From Anisodus tanguticus (taxonomy: Eukaryota; Streptophyta; Magnoliopsida; Solanales; Solanaceae): DNA of 64,000 bases. Shown one piece after another: positions 1 through 11,447 of the stretch. Both the position numbers and the translations under genes were made by a program. Each line of letters starts with the position of its first letter. Position 1 is the stretch's first letter. The notes under the pieces were generated by a model. It worked only from the letters and a program-made list of their open reading frames with translations. It was not told where the DNA came from and did not search any database. The DNA lies in contig CM067544.1 of NCBI GenBank assembly GCA_034509755.1, forward strand, positions 9,589,501 to 9,653,500, written 5' to 3'.

Positions 1-600
1 CCTCCTATCTTCAAAATCATATCCATATTGAGAACATGGCACATTTATATTAGGATAAGGAACATAAGACATTGTACTTCTTGAAGTAGGAAATGTACAC
101 TCTCTTTTCCTTCTAGGATGACTTCTACCTCCTCCAACCCACACACTTATACCATCTCGGTTAGTATAGGAAATATCATAAGGGGATGCACATGAATATC
201 CTCTAAAAGGTACTCCACAAGGTTGATGTTCATCACAACTTTCTATTTCATGCTACTCTTCATAAATTGATTCACGAGGTCTGTGTGAGAAAGAGCTATA
301 CCTCAAGTCTCCTCCATATCCATGGTGTGTAGTATGATGAGCTTCATAACTATTGTCTTCAACATAAGACTCTTCATTAGGCTCTTCTACTCCCTCATCT
401 TCTTCATAAGATCCATAAGATCTATTTACCTCATATTCGCCTCCGGAGTAGCACTCTTCACCATCATATGGTTTATGATCATAGTGACCACCATCGTCTC
501 TATAAGCTCCATCATCATCATGGTCATAACCTCCATCACTAGAGCCGTAACCTCACATATCATCATCACAAGAACCCAAAGCAATAGATGATATGTTTTC
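1..600 (-). pseudogene. Decayed gag-like frame of an LTR retroelement, 5' part, running off the left edge
   Basis: Read on the minus strand from 600 down to 1, one frame is open except for stops at 553-555 and 253-255. It encodes a Gly/Tyr/Asp/Ser-rich, acidic low-complexity leader (repeated YG, DGG, DDD, YE) and then a more ordered segment with Cys, Arg and Pro. A primer-binding site lies on the same strand at 2042-2053 and an LTR-like segment above it, so this is where a gag should begin. I infer a degenerate Ty3/gypsy-like or other LTR-element gag, not a cellular gene. I cannot see a gag core or zinc knuckle because the window ends. The plus-strand and second minus-strand open frames over the same bases are shadows. 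Confidence 0.4.
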
Positions 601-2041
601 TTATAACTCATCTCCTTATGACTCCTCTATGTGTACTTACAAAATGAGCAAACAAGGTTAGTAATAAGAGTTCCTCACCAACACTCGTATTTACACTCAT
701 TTATGCTTGTCTAGCACCAATCTATTGTTCTCACCACTCTTATCTTTTTCCCTCTCAATAGATTATCATTAAGCTCGTCAAGAACCTACAATCTCAAATC
801 ATAACCTAGTAGTATCCAAGCATTGGTCCGGAGTGAAAGTTATGTGACACCAAAGAACAGACAAGCAAAGCAAACAGACGAGAATGACAAAATCCACAAC
901 GAAATAAAAGAGAAAAACACGAAAAGAATTGGCATGAAATAAAAATAGGACTCAAGAACTAATTAACAATCAAATAAGTCAATTACTTGATGTTAAATAG
1001 TTTAGAGAATCAAAGAAGTGAAAAGAAATAGATTCGGAATTAAACAAGATCACAAAACCTGAACAACCTGATCTGTGAGACTAAGGCCCAGTCTGCGACT
1101 TACAAACCTGTTCTGCGAGCAATTTTGCGGCTCGCAGATGGTGTAGCTCTGAAGGTCACTTCACTGGATAAAATTGTGATGTGTTGGACATATATGCGAT
1201 CCGAAAAACGTAACTGCAAAGTATAATTTTAGGTTGCAGTTTAAGAAGGCAACTTATAAATTACAGTTTAGAAATGTGACTCGTAAAACATTTCTGCAGA
1301 ATATGATTTATAAATTGCAATTCAGGATTGCGACTTATAAATCTCAGTTCAGAAGTGCGACTTATCCTTTGAGTCGCAGATCGATCCGAACTTTTTTTGA
1401 GTCACTGGAGAAAACTGCAGTTGCTGGGCTGATTCTACGATCCGCAGATCAGTTTTGCGGGCCACAAAAAGGTGCCTGGCACTTCAAATTTCTGACGTGA
1501 ATTCTTGCCTTGGGAGAATTTTTCTGATATTTCTCAATTCTTGGATTCCTTTGGACCCACTTAACCTAGATTTTACTTCTTTTGGCCCAACAAACACTTT
1601 TCCCAAATTTGCACTTGGAATTTTGGATCAAACACTACTTTTGACTTTCTTCTTCAACAAGAACTTGATTAACAATGAATAACATTCAAAAATCCAACTA
1701 TACTCAAATCAACTCCGAAATGCTTAAATTTCAGATCTAGCCTCTCCTTGATACAGAGAACAAAGCCCAAACAATTTCGGATCCAATTACTTCTTCAAAT
1801 CACAAGACCCACTTGAGTGTTCTTCAAAGGTTGAAGGTCTTTAATGGTGATTCTGCAAAACTTTTTCAAATCACTTGAAACTTCGGATTTAGAGGTTTTC
1901 AACTTCAACAAACTCAAATCTAACCTCAAATCCACAAAACAACAACAAGTTTTAGGGTTTTCAAAATTTTGAATTTTTTAATGATTTTCTAAATAAGAAG
2001 AACTTAGGATTGAAGATTGTAGAAACAACACTCTATCCTAA
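601..2041 (-). other. Untranslated leader of the minus-strand LTR element
   Basis: No convincing gene. Between the primer site and the gag-like frame lies non-coding DNA containing the words CTGCGA, GCGATCCG and TCGCAGAT repeated several times around 1075-1460, plus the 27-bp tandem repeats listed separately. A long leader between PBS and gag is usual in several plant LTR families. Confidence 0.35.
1234..1366. repeat. Degenerate 27-bp tandem repeat, about five units
   Basis: Five head-to-tail units of 26-28 bp share the pattern 'nTGCAGTTnAGAAnTGCGACTTATAAA' with point changes. The unit is a multiple of three, so one plus-strand frame reads as a repeated peptide close to LQFRxATYK, but no start, partner domain or homologue supports translation. 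It lies in the leader of the decayed LTR element. Confidence 0.5.
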
Positions 2042-2053
2042 GCTCTGATACCA
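2042..2053 (-). promoter_or_regulatory. Primer-binding site for initiator methionine tRNA (minus-strand LTR element)
   Basis: The minus strand reads TGGTATCAGAGC, the 12-nt complement of the 3' end of plant initiator tRNA-Met that primes most Ty1/copia and many Ty3/gypsy elements. It sits two bases inside an LTR-like end (2056). It fixes the polarity of the element as minus strand, with the LTR at higher and gag at lower coordinates. Confidence 0.7.
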
Positions 2054-2055
2054 AA

Positions 2056-2401
2056 TGATACGATCGGACTTGGGGATAAACGGATTCAATTAACGAAAAT
2101 GTGGAAATTAAGATAGGGGAAATCAAGAGATTAGATAAAAGAAATAGGGATGAGAATAGAAGAAAGAATGGATCAATTCAACTAATAATTATGACTAATC
2201 AACAATCAAAAGATGAATTAATCCAAGGGGGAAAAGAAACTTAAACTCATACATGGAAATCTAATCCAAGATTATCCAAGAGAGGTTCTAAGTTAAGAGA
2301 TCAAGGGAATTCACTCACTAACCAAACACTAGCTTATCCTAGCTAAACCTAACTCCATACAAGGAGAACTACTCTCAAATGAGTTTCTTCATTCATCAAC
2401 A
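2056..2401 (-). repeat. Probable 5' LTR of the minus-strand element
   Basis: Bounded on the plus strand by TG at 2056 and CA at 2400-2401, next to the primer site. The first 20 bases (TGATACGATCGGACTTGGGG) recur in altered form at 2404, directly after the proposed end, so the outer boundary is uncertain: the LTR may continue, or a second related LTR copy may begin there. No second LTR is visible because the element leaves the window. Confidence 0.4.
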
Positions 2402-2459
2402 AATGATACGATTCGACTTAGGAATATGTTTCTAGCACTTTTTTACTAACTGAATCTTA

Positions 2460-3575
2460 TCATTTGTGAATTGTAGACTAAGAGGCCACCGACCATGTGA
2501 GTCATATCGAGAAGCATTTGTGGAGTTCCATCGAGTTTCACCCGGATCAAGGTGGATATACGTAGGAAATAATGTAAAGCTTGAAGTCAAAGGGATATAC
2601 ACTTGCAAAATGGACTTGCGTGGTGACCAATCGTTGATGTTGCATGCCATCCTATATGCTCCAGAGATTCGACAAAACTTAGTATATGTGTCTGTTCTTC
2701 TAGATATTGGTTTCTGTTTAAATTTTAGTTGCAATGGTGTTAGAATTACTCAAGACAATGCTTTTTATGGTTTTGGACTTCGTTATGATGGTTTTATCGT
2801 TTTAGATTGTAATCCTTCAACTTATGACTATTATGTTGACCATTGTGTAATGACATGTTATTCTACTAACAATGATGTTGATGTTGATGTTAATGTTATT
2901 ACATGGCATGCAAGATTAGGTCACATAGGGCAAGACCGAATGAATAGATTGACAAAGGAAGGGCATTTAGGTTCTTCCTTGAAAATTGAAATGCCAGCTT
3001 ATGAAAGTTGTCTTGATGGAAAGATTACACGTAAACCATTTGGGAAGGCTAAGAGAGCTGATTCCCCATTGCAATTAATCCATTATGATATCTATAGTCT
3101 AATGAATGTGAGGGCAAAGTCTGGTGCTTTGTATTTCATTACGTTTATTGATGATTTCACGTGTTTTGGTTATGCCTATTTGATCTCTCATAAATCTGAA
3201 GCACTTGAATACTTTAGAAGATATATGAATAAAGTTGAGAATCAATTAGATAAAAGTATAAAGACTTTAAGAACCGATAGAGGCCGTGAATATTTATCAA
3301 AACAATTTAAAGATTTATGTAATGTAAAGGGTATTACGATACAATTAGCTACTTCTTACACACCTCAACAGAATAGTGTAGCAGAAAGAAGGAATAGAAC
3401 ACTATTGGACATGACAAGGTCCATGATGGCACAAGAAAATTTACCTATCTCCTTTAGGGGAGACACATTGTTGACTACGACCTACATATTGAATAAAGTG
3501 CATTCTAAATAAATTACTTACACTCCCTACAAGCTTATGGACTGGTCATAAACCAAACTTCAATGATCTACGACC
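2460..3575 (+). pseudogene. Ty1/copia polyprotein fragment: protease end, GAG-pre-integrase and integrase
   Basis: An open stretch of about 348 codons (2466-3512) begins inside the region after the aspartic protease (SRWIYVGNN, LHAILYAPEIRQNLV). It continues into the GAG-pre-integrase motif (WHARLGHIGQDRMNRL, about residues 146-162) and then the integrase core: the first acidic residue is in LIHYDIYSLMN, then FITFIDDF, the second Asp in RTDRGREY, and the Glu in NSVAERRNRTLLDM. The usual Cys pair before the core (CxxC) is damaged (ESCLDGK). After 3512 a stop and frame change occur, but the next conserved words (TGHKPNFNDLRPW) can be read in another frame to about 3575. Gag, reverse transcriptase, RNase H and LTRs are missing. 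The first ATG is arbitrary. Confidence 0.85.
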
Positions 3576-4690
3576 ATGGGACTTACACCCCGTGTCTCAG
3601 AGCTTACACCTAGCCTCGCGCCCCTGCCTCTTAAAACACTTATTACGAGGATGTTTTTGGCATCGTTTTGGTTGTATGTCATCCTTATAATTTTAATTTT
3701 TCCGTCATGTCGCCCTCATTCGATTGCCGATATGTACGCTAATTTTGTACATGTGCTGCCTTCAATAATTAAAGAATACAATTCACTAAAACCAAAAATA
3801 AAATAATGCAACAAATTTGGACAACTCACCTCGTATACGTGACAAACGATGGGGAAATGCATGTGAAGTTTCCTTCAATTGTTTTTTCATGGGGTCATGT
3901 GGGTCGTAGTGGGGGGATAATATATTCCTTTTTCTAGATAGTTTTTTAATTTCTCAAGCAGATTCAAGAATACTTAAAGTGGCCCCATTGATGTGATCAT
4001 TTGAAAAGGACAGAATTTCACATGGAGTGGAGGCATTTCATGTAGTTATTACCTTTTGGAAGATACTAAGGTATATTTCTATCTAAAAGATAATTATGTG
4101 TAAATCGAATCATATCACTTGATCCCCTGCTGATTCCTGTTTAATTTACTTACATAATTAATCAAACCTATCACTGTTATTCAAATTCACATCCAAAACC
4201 AAAAGTATTATTCAATCTTGTCGCTATTTCATTATTACATCCATCCCATAGATATCAATAGTTAATTCTCTAATTTAATTATTGATTTGTTTGGTCAAGT
4301 TTTGGGATGTCTAAAGTAATTATTATTTTTTTTTTTTAAAAAAAAAATGCTTATTTTAAAAAGTTAAGATATTTAGTCTAAGAGAAAATAAATGTTTTTG
4401 AGTCATGCATAAATAATTTTCAAGAAACTGAAAAGAAGTAACTTTTTCATAAGCACTTTTAAAACATTACTTCTCTAATATTGATAAATATGTTTTTAGA
4501 TTAATTAATTAAACAGAAACTGTTATTATAGGTAAACTTGTAGCTTGAAACATATTTTATTTTACGAATTTTAAATCTTATATAAGAAAACTTATCAATA
4601 AATATCCTTGGGAAAAAAATGAATATTTACCCCGTCGTATAATACTTGAACTCATGTGTCTTTTAGGTGAACCCTGTAATTATTTATTAA
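3576..4690. other. Intergenic DNA, no gene recognised
   Basis: A 76-codon open frame at 3576-3806 shows no family resemblance. Around 4310-4520 a segment starting TTTGGTCAAG, with A/T runs and AAGCACTTTT-type words, resembles the MITE-like segment at 38489-38848, but I could not define ends. Confidence 0.3.
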
Positions 4691-4718
4691 CTAGTCAACC
4701 TATTCGCGCTTCGCGCGG
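4691..4718 (-). mobile_element. Helitron-like 3' terminus
   Basis: On the minus strand the order is a CGCGC/GCGCG stem (4705-4709 with 4713-4717, 3-nt loop), ten spacer bases, then CTAG ending at 4691, followed by T. This is the standard plant Helitron 3' end (GC-rich hairpin about 10-12 nt before CTRR, insertion between A and T). The body would extend to higher coordinates through AT-rich DNA. I could not place the 5' TC end and see no Rep/helicase, so it is presumably non-autonomous. Confidence 0.55.
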
Positions 4719-7100
4719 TTATAAATTAAATAAATTTATGAAATAATTTCTTTTTAAATTTAGTGAGATATAAGGATAAGTATATTAGCAAAACCCCAAT
4801 TTTTTTATATATGAATTCTTTCAAAAATTCATATATCTATACATATATATATATGAAAAATCCCACAAAAATATATATATAAAAAAATTACATATAAAAA
4901 GATAAAACAGAAAAGTATATCAACATAAAAGCCTCACACTTTTGGTAGTTTAATTTTATCATTACATCAATTTTTATTTAGCTTATGTTATAAATTTCAA
5001 GAGTCTCTAAATACACATTTATTAATAACATTATTTATCGAAAGTAATATTATTTTGCACTACCTTATTTTAAATAGTCTAACTCTGAATATATCTATTT
5101 ACTTTTCTTCTTCCACTGTAATAGTTTTCTAAATACACCTACTTATTTTTTCCTCTTCACTGAATTGTTATTTTTTATATAAGAGTATTATGTACCATTA
5201 GTAATTATAAATATCATTTACTATAATGAATACTCCTACTATATATTTATGAACATGTTTTTTGTATTTACCTTATTTTTAAAAATTAAACTGAAAGTCT
5301 CTAAAATATAACTATTTAGCTTTTCCTTTCCACTATAATTATTTATTAAAATACTAAAAATAAATTATTTTTTTTGGATATTTTATAGCATCAAACCTTT
5401 TTTAATTCTCCTATAATTGTTTATTTACTACTACTATGTATTTATGTTTTTCTAAGCGTGTTATGTTATTTCTCTGCAACAAAGGAGAACGACAATCTTC
5501 TTTCACAAAAAAAGATAATGTAAAAGTAAGATGTAGATAAACAACTTAAGTCTTAATATTCAACTGGGAGAAACTTTTATGTCTGAACCTTTATATAGTT
5601 TATCTACTATGAACAACTCACATATTTCTAAATGGTGAATTGGCGTGTATCTAAATATTTATGCTATAAAATATTCATATAGAATTCGATATCCCAGAAA
5701 CTAAATAGGTGCATAAACCTGTAGCTTCGTTGAACCATCTTATTTTATGAAATGAAATTTTGATAAATGAGCCTTGGAGTAACTGGTAAAGTTGCTAGTG
5801 CACTGAGTTGCCTTTTTAAATTTTGATAAATGTCAAATACCTTATTGGAATCGCTGAACTTAAATGAGTTGATTGAAATTTGAATATCTTTGACAACCTT
5901 TTGTCTTTCATCAAATGTGCTTCTGCAACATCTAATTCTTACTTTTTTCATAATATAACCTGAAATTACAACAACAAAAAAGAGTACATTGAATTAGTTA
6001 TCTCGCTTGAGATTCGATATTTGTCAAATCGAAGTTCATGAGAATAAAAATATCTTAATCAAGGATAAGTGATTCTTAGACTGATTCAAATTAACACATT
6101 TTCTGAGGATGAGTTTTTCTCTCAAATCAACAACTCACCACTATAAGTTCTAATTCACATGAACTCATAGAAGCATATATATACACGAAGGAAGACCATA
6201 AAGTATCATAAATTTATACATTAATTTTTAAAGATTAGGGACATGAAAGGAATTAGGAGTTATGAATATCATTAAGAATAAAAATTATGAGGAAGACAAA
6301 TAAATGCTATGAAAAGGAAATTTCGGTTTACAACTAATGTAATTATTCATTTTCCTTTACAAATTATCATTGCCTTTCTTTAATACAACAATAAATCAAA
6401 GAATGAGTAATAAAGGCTAAAAAAAAGGAGAAAAAGATAAATATTAATAAAGAGAAGTGTCACATCACCTACTCGATGCATAACTTTATTATATGTAAAT
6501 AGACTAGGAAGAAAAAAGAAAAGAAGAGTTGCATTTGCTAATTGCTAAGGTCAAAAGAAGATCAATTAACCTTTTGCTAGTATTTCTCCAGCTCCCCTTC
6601 CTCCATTCTTTTATTTTTAAAAATTCATCTTTAAGCATTATTCAGCTGCAAAAAATGTTACATATATCGAGATGTGGATTTTAACATAGAGGAGGAATCA
6701 TTTTATTTTAGTGGGAAAAACTAAATGGAAAGGTGAATTTTTTTTGTAACTGGTGTGGTAAAAATAGTTATTGAGATATAATAAAATATATTAAATAGGA
6801 TAACAAAAGATGATATAAATATATAATTAAGAGGGTTAAAGGAGTGATTTCTAAGTTTTTCTTAATAGAGCACATAATAGGAAAAATGCCAAAAAATTTA
6901 ATAAAAAAAAATATTAATAGAAGGTTATAGAGATATGTTACATCATTTTATATTATATATGGATCCTTGCATTAACCTTGCTGAATTTATGTACATAGAC
7001 ACACTGCACATAATTGGTTCAATCATAGAGTTTGCTAGTTTCTGTACCAAAATAAAATAAAATAGAGTGGCTAGTTAGGTGTGTTCAATTTGTCACTTTT
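4719..7100. other. AT-rich intergenic DNA, possible Helitron body
   Basis: Long poly-A/T tracts and short stops in all frames; no gene, RNA gene or clear repeat boundary. The first several hundred bases may belong to the Helitron ending at 4691. Confidence 0.3.
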
Positions 7101-7584
7101 CAGTTCTGTTTGGAGTTTGGACAAGGCTCTCCCTCTACCAGCAAAGAGGTTCCATCTGCAACTCAGCTAGGAACTGCTTCTTCATATTTGCCTAAGACAA
7201 GTATTTAAACACATATTTTTTTTTATTTTTTTTTTTACTTATTGATTTTGTGTACTTCAATATCTTGTTCTATCTTTTTACTACTACCTTTTTTACTTAT
7301 ATATTTTAGCAGTTTGACTTTTTCCAAAGAATCCTATTTTGGGATTCTTGAATTGAAGCTGTAGTTTAGGTACTAGTATCATTTGAATTGAGTGCCTTTT
7401 TAAGTTTTTACCATAAAATTATTGGTCACTTGTAATCTTGAATTGGGATTATCTGGATTTATCAAATCTAAAGGTCTTTCTGAGACCCCCACCTAGTAAA
7501 GTTTCAATCTTGACTAGAACTTCAACTGGTTTTGGGGGTTTGATAAAGGTTCTGGAAGCTTCCTTTGTGGTTTCAAGCTAAAAA
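7101..7584 (+). promoter_or_regulatory. Promoter and 5' leader region of the PILS gene
   Basis: A less AT-rich stretch at about 7110-7200 followed by a T-rich tract (7215-7240) looks like a leader exon and possible 5'UTR intron. The exact transcription start and splice sites cannot be fixed from sequence alone. The coding frame is closed by TAA at 7579-7581, just before the chosen ATG. Confidence 0.3.
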
Positions 7585-8943
7585 ATGGAATCCCCATATT
7601 CTGAAAGTCAGGCTAATATGTATTATAGTAGGCATTACCTTGTATATGCTGTTCTGCCATTGTTGAAACTCTTATGTTTAACTGTTATTGGCCTAATTCT
7701 TGCACATCCAAGAACACAATTAGTTCCTAAAGCTACTTTTAAGCTCCTTAGCAAGCTTGTGTTTGCTCTCTTCTTGCCTTGCACCATCTTTATTCACCTT
7801 GGTGAGACTATTACTGTCCAGAATTTTATCCGCTGGTGGTTTATACCAGCTAACGTACTTCTCAGTACTGCAATCGGTTGTCTGTTGGGGTACTTGGTGG
7901 CGATAATTTGCAAGCCACCCCCCGAGTACTTTAGGTTCACTATCATCGCGACTGCGTTTGGGAATACGGGCAATTTGCCTCTTGCCATTGTTGGATCAGT
8001 GTGTCATAGTGATGACAATCCTTTTGGTCCGGATTGTTACACGACTGGTGTGTCTTATGTGTCGTTTGCCCAATGGGTTGCGGTGCTGCTTGTTTACACT
8101 CTTGTTTACCATATGATGGAGCCCCCGTTGGAGTACTTTGATGTTGTTGATGAGGGCGGTGAGATTCAGGAGCCATTACCTAGTAATGATCTAAGTAGGT
8201 CACTTCTTATGGAAGCTGAGTGGCCTGGTATGGAAGATAGAGAAACTGAGCATTGCAAGACACCTTTTATTGCACGGGTTTTTACAAGTGTCTCAACCCT
8301 TTCGAGTAGTACTATTCCAGACCCTGATATTTTGGAGGAAGCGCCGCCAGCTCCAAGGAGTCCAAAATCTATTAGATGTTTAGCGGAGCCTCGGATGGTT
8401 AGAAAATTAAGAATTGTTGCTGAACAAACCCCAGTTCGACATGTTCTCCAGCCTCCGATGTTTGCTATTTTATTGGCTTTTCTTGTAGGAATGGTCCCAC
8501 CGATTAAGTCTGTTGTTTATGGTAACGAGGCTCCTCTTGCGTTCCTCACGGATAGTTTACAAATTCTTGCTCAAGCTATGGTGCCTTCAGTTATGCTGAT
8601 TCTAGGAGGAATGCTTGCTGAGGGTCCTAATGAATCTAAACTTGGGCTTCGAACCACTGTTGGCATCACTGTTGCTAGACTTTTGGTCCTTCCTTTGGTG
8701 GGAACAGGGGTGGTCTATTTGGCTGATCAACTGAACTTTTTAATCCCTGATGATCAGATGTACCGGTTCGTGCTTTTGTTGCAGTACACAACACCAAGTG
8801 CCATTTTGTTGGGAGCAGTTGCTAGCTTGAGAGGTTATGCAGTCAGAGAAGCTTCAGCAATGCTCTTCTGGCAACATGTGTTTGCTCTGTTCTCTCTTTC
8901 AATATACATTATTGTCTACTTCAAGATTATGTCTGAGGTTTAA
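7585..8943 (+). CDS. PILS2: PIN-LIKES (PILS) auxin carrier, PILS2-type
   Basis: Intact single-exon gene of 452 codons. PILS proteins sit in the endoplasmic reticulum membrane and control intracellular auxin availability. The protein has the family layout: an N-terminal bundle of membrane segments (about residues 17-180, with LVFALFLPCTIF, WWFIPANVLL, and the conserved AFGNTGNLPLAIV), a hydrophilic loop (about 185-290, with EAEWPGMEDRETEHCKTPF), and a C-terminal bundle (about 295-450, with VPSVMLILGGMLAEGPN and QYTTPSAILLGAVASLRGYAVREASA). Both length and loop match Arabidopsis PILS2 better than the other PILS proteins as I remember them. The start codon is preceded by an in-frame stop three bases upstream and gives a full-length N terminus. 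No frame damage is visible. Confidence 0.93.
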   Translation: MESPYSESQANMYYSRHYLVYAVLPLLKLLCLTVIGLILAHPRTQLVPKATFKLLSKLVFALFLPCTIFIHLGETITVQNFIRWWFIPANVLLSTAIGCLLGYLVAIICKPPPEYFRFTIIATAFGNTGNLPLAIVGSVCHSDDNPFGPDCYTTGVSYVSFAQWVAVLLVYTLVYHMMEPPLEYFDVVDEGGEIQEPLPSNDLSRSLLMEAEWPGMEDRETEHCKTPFIARVFTSVSTLSSSTIPDPDILEEAPPAPRSPKSIRCLAEPRMVRKLRIVAEQTPVRHVLQPPMFAILLAFLVGMVPPIKSVVYGNEAPLAFLTDSLQILAQAMVPSVMLILGGMLAEGPNESKLGLRTTVGITVARLLVLPLVGTGVVYLADQLNFLIPDDQMYRFVLLLQYTTPSAILLGAVASLRGYAVREASAMLFWQHVFALFSLSIYIIVYFKIMSEV

Positions 8944-9655
8944 TTTGTTTGAAACTTTAATGCACTATTCATGTCAGTTCTAGAGTTTCTATGTAATAAG
9001 CGACATGGTATAGTGGTGATCAATTCTCAGTGTCTCTACTCTTTTCAGTGCATAATTTAATCAACTAATGTACTAAAACTACTCATATGTAGTGTGAGCC
9101 TTACCTTAGCAGTTTTTCCTTTAAAAGAAGTAATGATCTATTTCATTGTCGTTAATTGCGTCTTTAGACATAATCATACTTTTCATTGTCTTCCATCATG
9201 GCGTACTTTTTATTCTATTTTTTAAGCTTTTGTATTTACCACCACATCACTTTTTTACCCTCATAAGTCATAACCTTTCCTTTTTCTCACCTAAAAATCA
9301 TCCTAATGAACTAGTTGAGTCATGAAAAGTGAACAACTGATAGTTGAAGTGTGTTTTACTAACTAGTTGATGATAGTGTAGGTAGAAAACATTCACATTT
9401 GATAGTTCAGGTAAGGAACTTAAAAACAGTGATACTTGATGTGTGTTTTTGACTCTTATCTCAATTAGTTATTGTTCTTCTCTTCTTTCCCTTAAGTTAA
9501 TTTTCTTAAGAATTTTCGGAGTGAAAAAAAAATCAATCAATCAACTATACTTCAACTCAAATTAGTTGGGGTTAACTATATGATTCTCTAATTTGTTCCG
9601 CTTTTATTTAGGTCCATTTTATTTCAATACTAAAAAATTATATTTTCTTACATCT
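8944..9655. other. 3' flank of PILS, no further gene
   Basis: Likely 3'UTR for about the first 100-200 bases (AATAAG at 8996-9001 is a candidate poly-A signal), then AT-rich spacer with no recognisable feature. Confidence 0.3.
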
Positions 9656-10413
9656 AATACAGTCAAACCTTTTTATAATTGTCATTCGTTATAACAATAT
9701 TTCATTATAACATCCTGATTTTCTCTGGAATCGATTTTTCATGTTATATTTTACTTCTCTATAATAACATTCTACCTATAACAACAATGACAATCACTAT
9801 ATCGGTACACTCTTTGTAATATTACATCTCTTTAACAATCATATTCAAATATTGTGTAATAATATTTTGTAAGAAATATATTATGTATAAAATACAATAT
9901 TAAAATATTTATGTTAAGCTCTTAGACAACCTTAAAGGGAAAGCTATTGAATTCCCTTTCGCTTGAAGTTTGAACAAAATTCATCGTCAATTCAAGTTGT
10001 ATGTTATCACTTAGAGACTGGAATTTACAAAACAACCTACAACTATAGAATTCTTACGTCAAACTTAAAATATTTAAATTCTCAATTAATTTTAAATGCA
10101 TATGTTCCTTAGATTTTAATTCTTTATTTGTATGGTACAAGTAGTTATGGATTTATTTGTAATTTATTAGTCTTTTCAATTTTTAATTAATGAATGTGAA
10201 AATCAATTGAGGTTTTAAAATTAACAAGTATATTATTTTTGTTTATAACATAAAAAATACATAAAAATAATTATTTGTGTACTTTTGTTTATAACAACTA
10301 AATAAGATCTAAATATCAAATGTCATTATATATATATAACAATAAATTATTATAACAGTCATGAAATTTTTGAAAAAACGGTCTCAGTATAGAAAAGTTT
10401 TAGTGTACTTCAA
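9656..10413. mobile_element. MITE-like repeat rich in TATAACA words
   Basis: The left end (ACAGTCAAACCTTTTTATAA) resembles the reverse complement of the right end (TATAGAAAAGTTTTAGTGTA), giving an imperfect terminal inverted repeat. The interior repeats TTATAACA and CTATAACA many times near both ends. No coding capacity. This looks like a non-autonomous DNA element of a common plant type, but I could not identify a target duplication. Confidence 0.35.
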
Positions 10414-11447
10414 TCTATTTATAAGCTCAGACGCTCGATGTGTACTACAATATTTTCTCTCGGCTATGCTCCGTCAACATGAGTAGAGTTTCTAAAGGAA
10501 ATAAACCAAAAAAATAAAATAAAAATCCCTGCCCCTCTAAATTATTAAAAAGAAAAAAAAAAAGCAGTTGAAAATTATTCGAAAAGGGACCTTCAACATT
10601 GGAAAACTACAATTATGTATGCTAAAAGACATTTAATTTTGATTGGACTCATGATCATGACCATGACTAAAAGTAAAAAAAAAATTGTTGCTTTATCATT
10701 AGCCCATAATTCAAGAGAAAATTGTAGGATAGGAAATGAAAATGCAAAGAATGAACAATAGTGTAAAAATGGCATCCCATTCTTGTAAGTTTTCCTCTTG
10801 TTCATAAATCATAATACATACACTCACTTCAACTTGGTTTCCCTCCTACAATCAAAGGTGTCTCTTTCGCTTACTCTTAGCGTTATTGGGTTTGACTTTT
10901 CCTTCACAGTTTTCAAACTTTCTTGGAGAGTTTCATTTTTTTTCTACTAATTTTATTCGATAAATCTTGGAATTCCCGTCTACCTTCCAGTTTTATCATG
11001 TTCTAAAAATGACACTTTTCCCAGTTCAAACTATTTAATACTCATACTATCTAAGAATATATGTTACATGGTGATTAATATAAAATAATGATGTTTCTAA
11101 CTTATATCGTGCTCTTGTTGTAGTTGATCCCATTTTCTCTAGTTCTCATTTTGAAATATCTAACATAATGCAGCGGAACTGTTTTGGAACCTGGAAGTTA
11201 TTTTCGCAATGAGTGTTCATCTGAATATGTAAGATTAAACACCACGAACTAGTATATCATTGGAAGGTGCTACGGTAGCAAAAGGGAAAAAACTGATTGC
11301 GGTGTTTGAATATATGTATTCTCTATATTGCTTGATTTAGTGTAAAAACTGCGGGTGTTGGAAAGTATATTCCAAGCAAACACGTTGTTGCAGCATGCCT
11401 TGTCTGGTGATATTAAAGAATGAGAAAAATATTTTGCTTCCCATAGG
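10414..11447. other. Intergenic DNA and presumed leader of the RING-CH gene
   Basis: No protein gene recognised (the 70-codon minus frame at 10593-10805 has no family features). The bases before 11448 end in TTTTGCTTCCCATAG, a good splice acceptor, so an untranslated first exon probably lies somewhere in 10760-11200. Confidence 0.3.

Noticed and set aside
322..591. Plus-strand open frame rich in Ile/Ser
   Set aside because: It is the complement of the low-complexity minus-strand gag-like frame; composition is explained by that and there is no domain.
4705..4717. GC hairpin as a transcription terminator
   Set aside because: This is nuclear plant DNA; hairpin plus CTAG fits a Helitron end much better.
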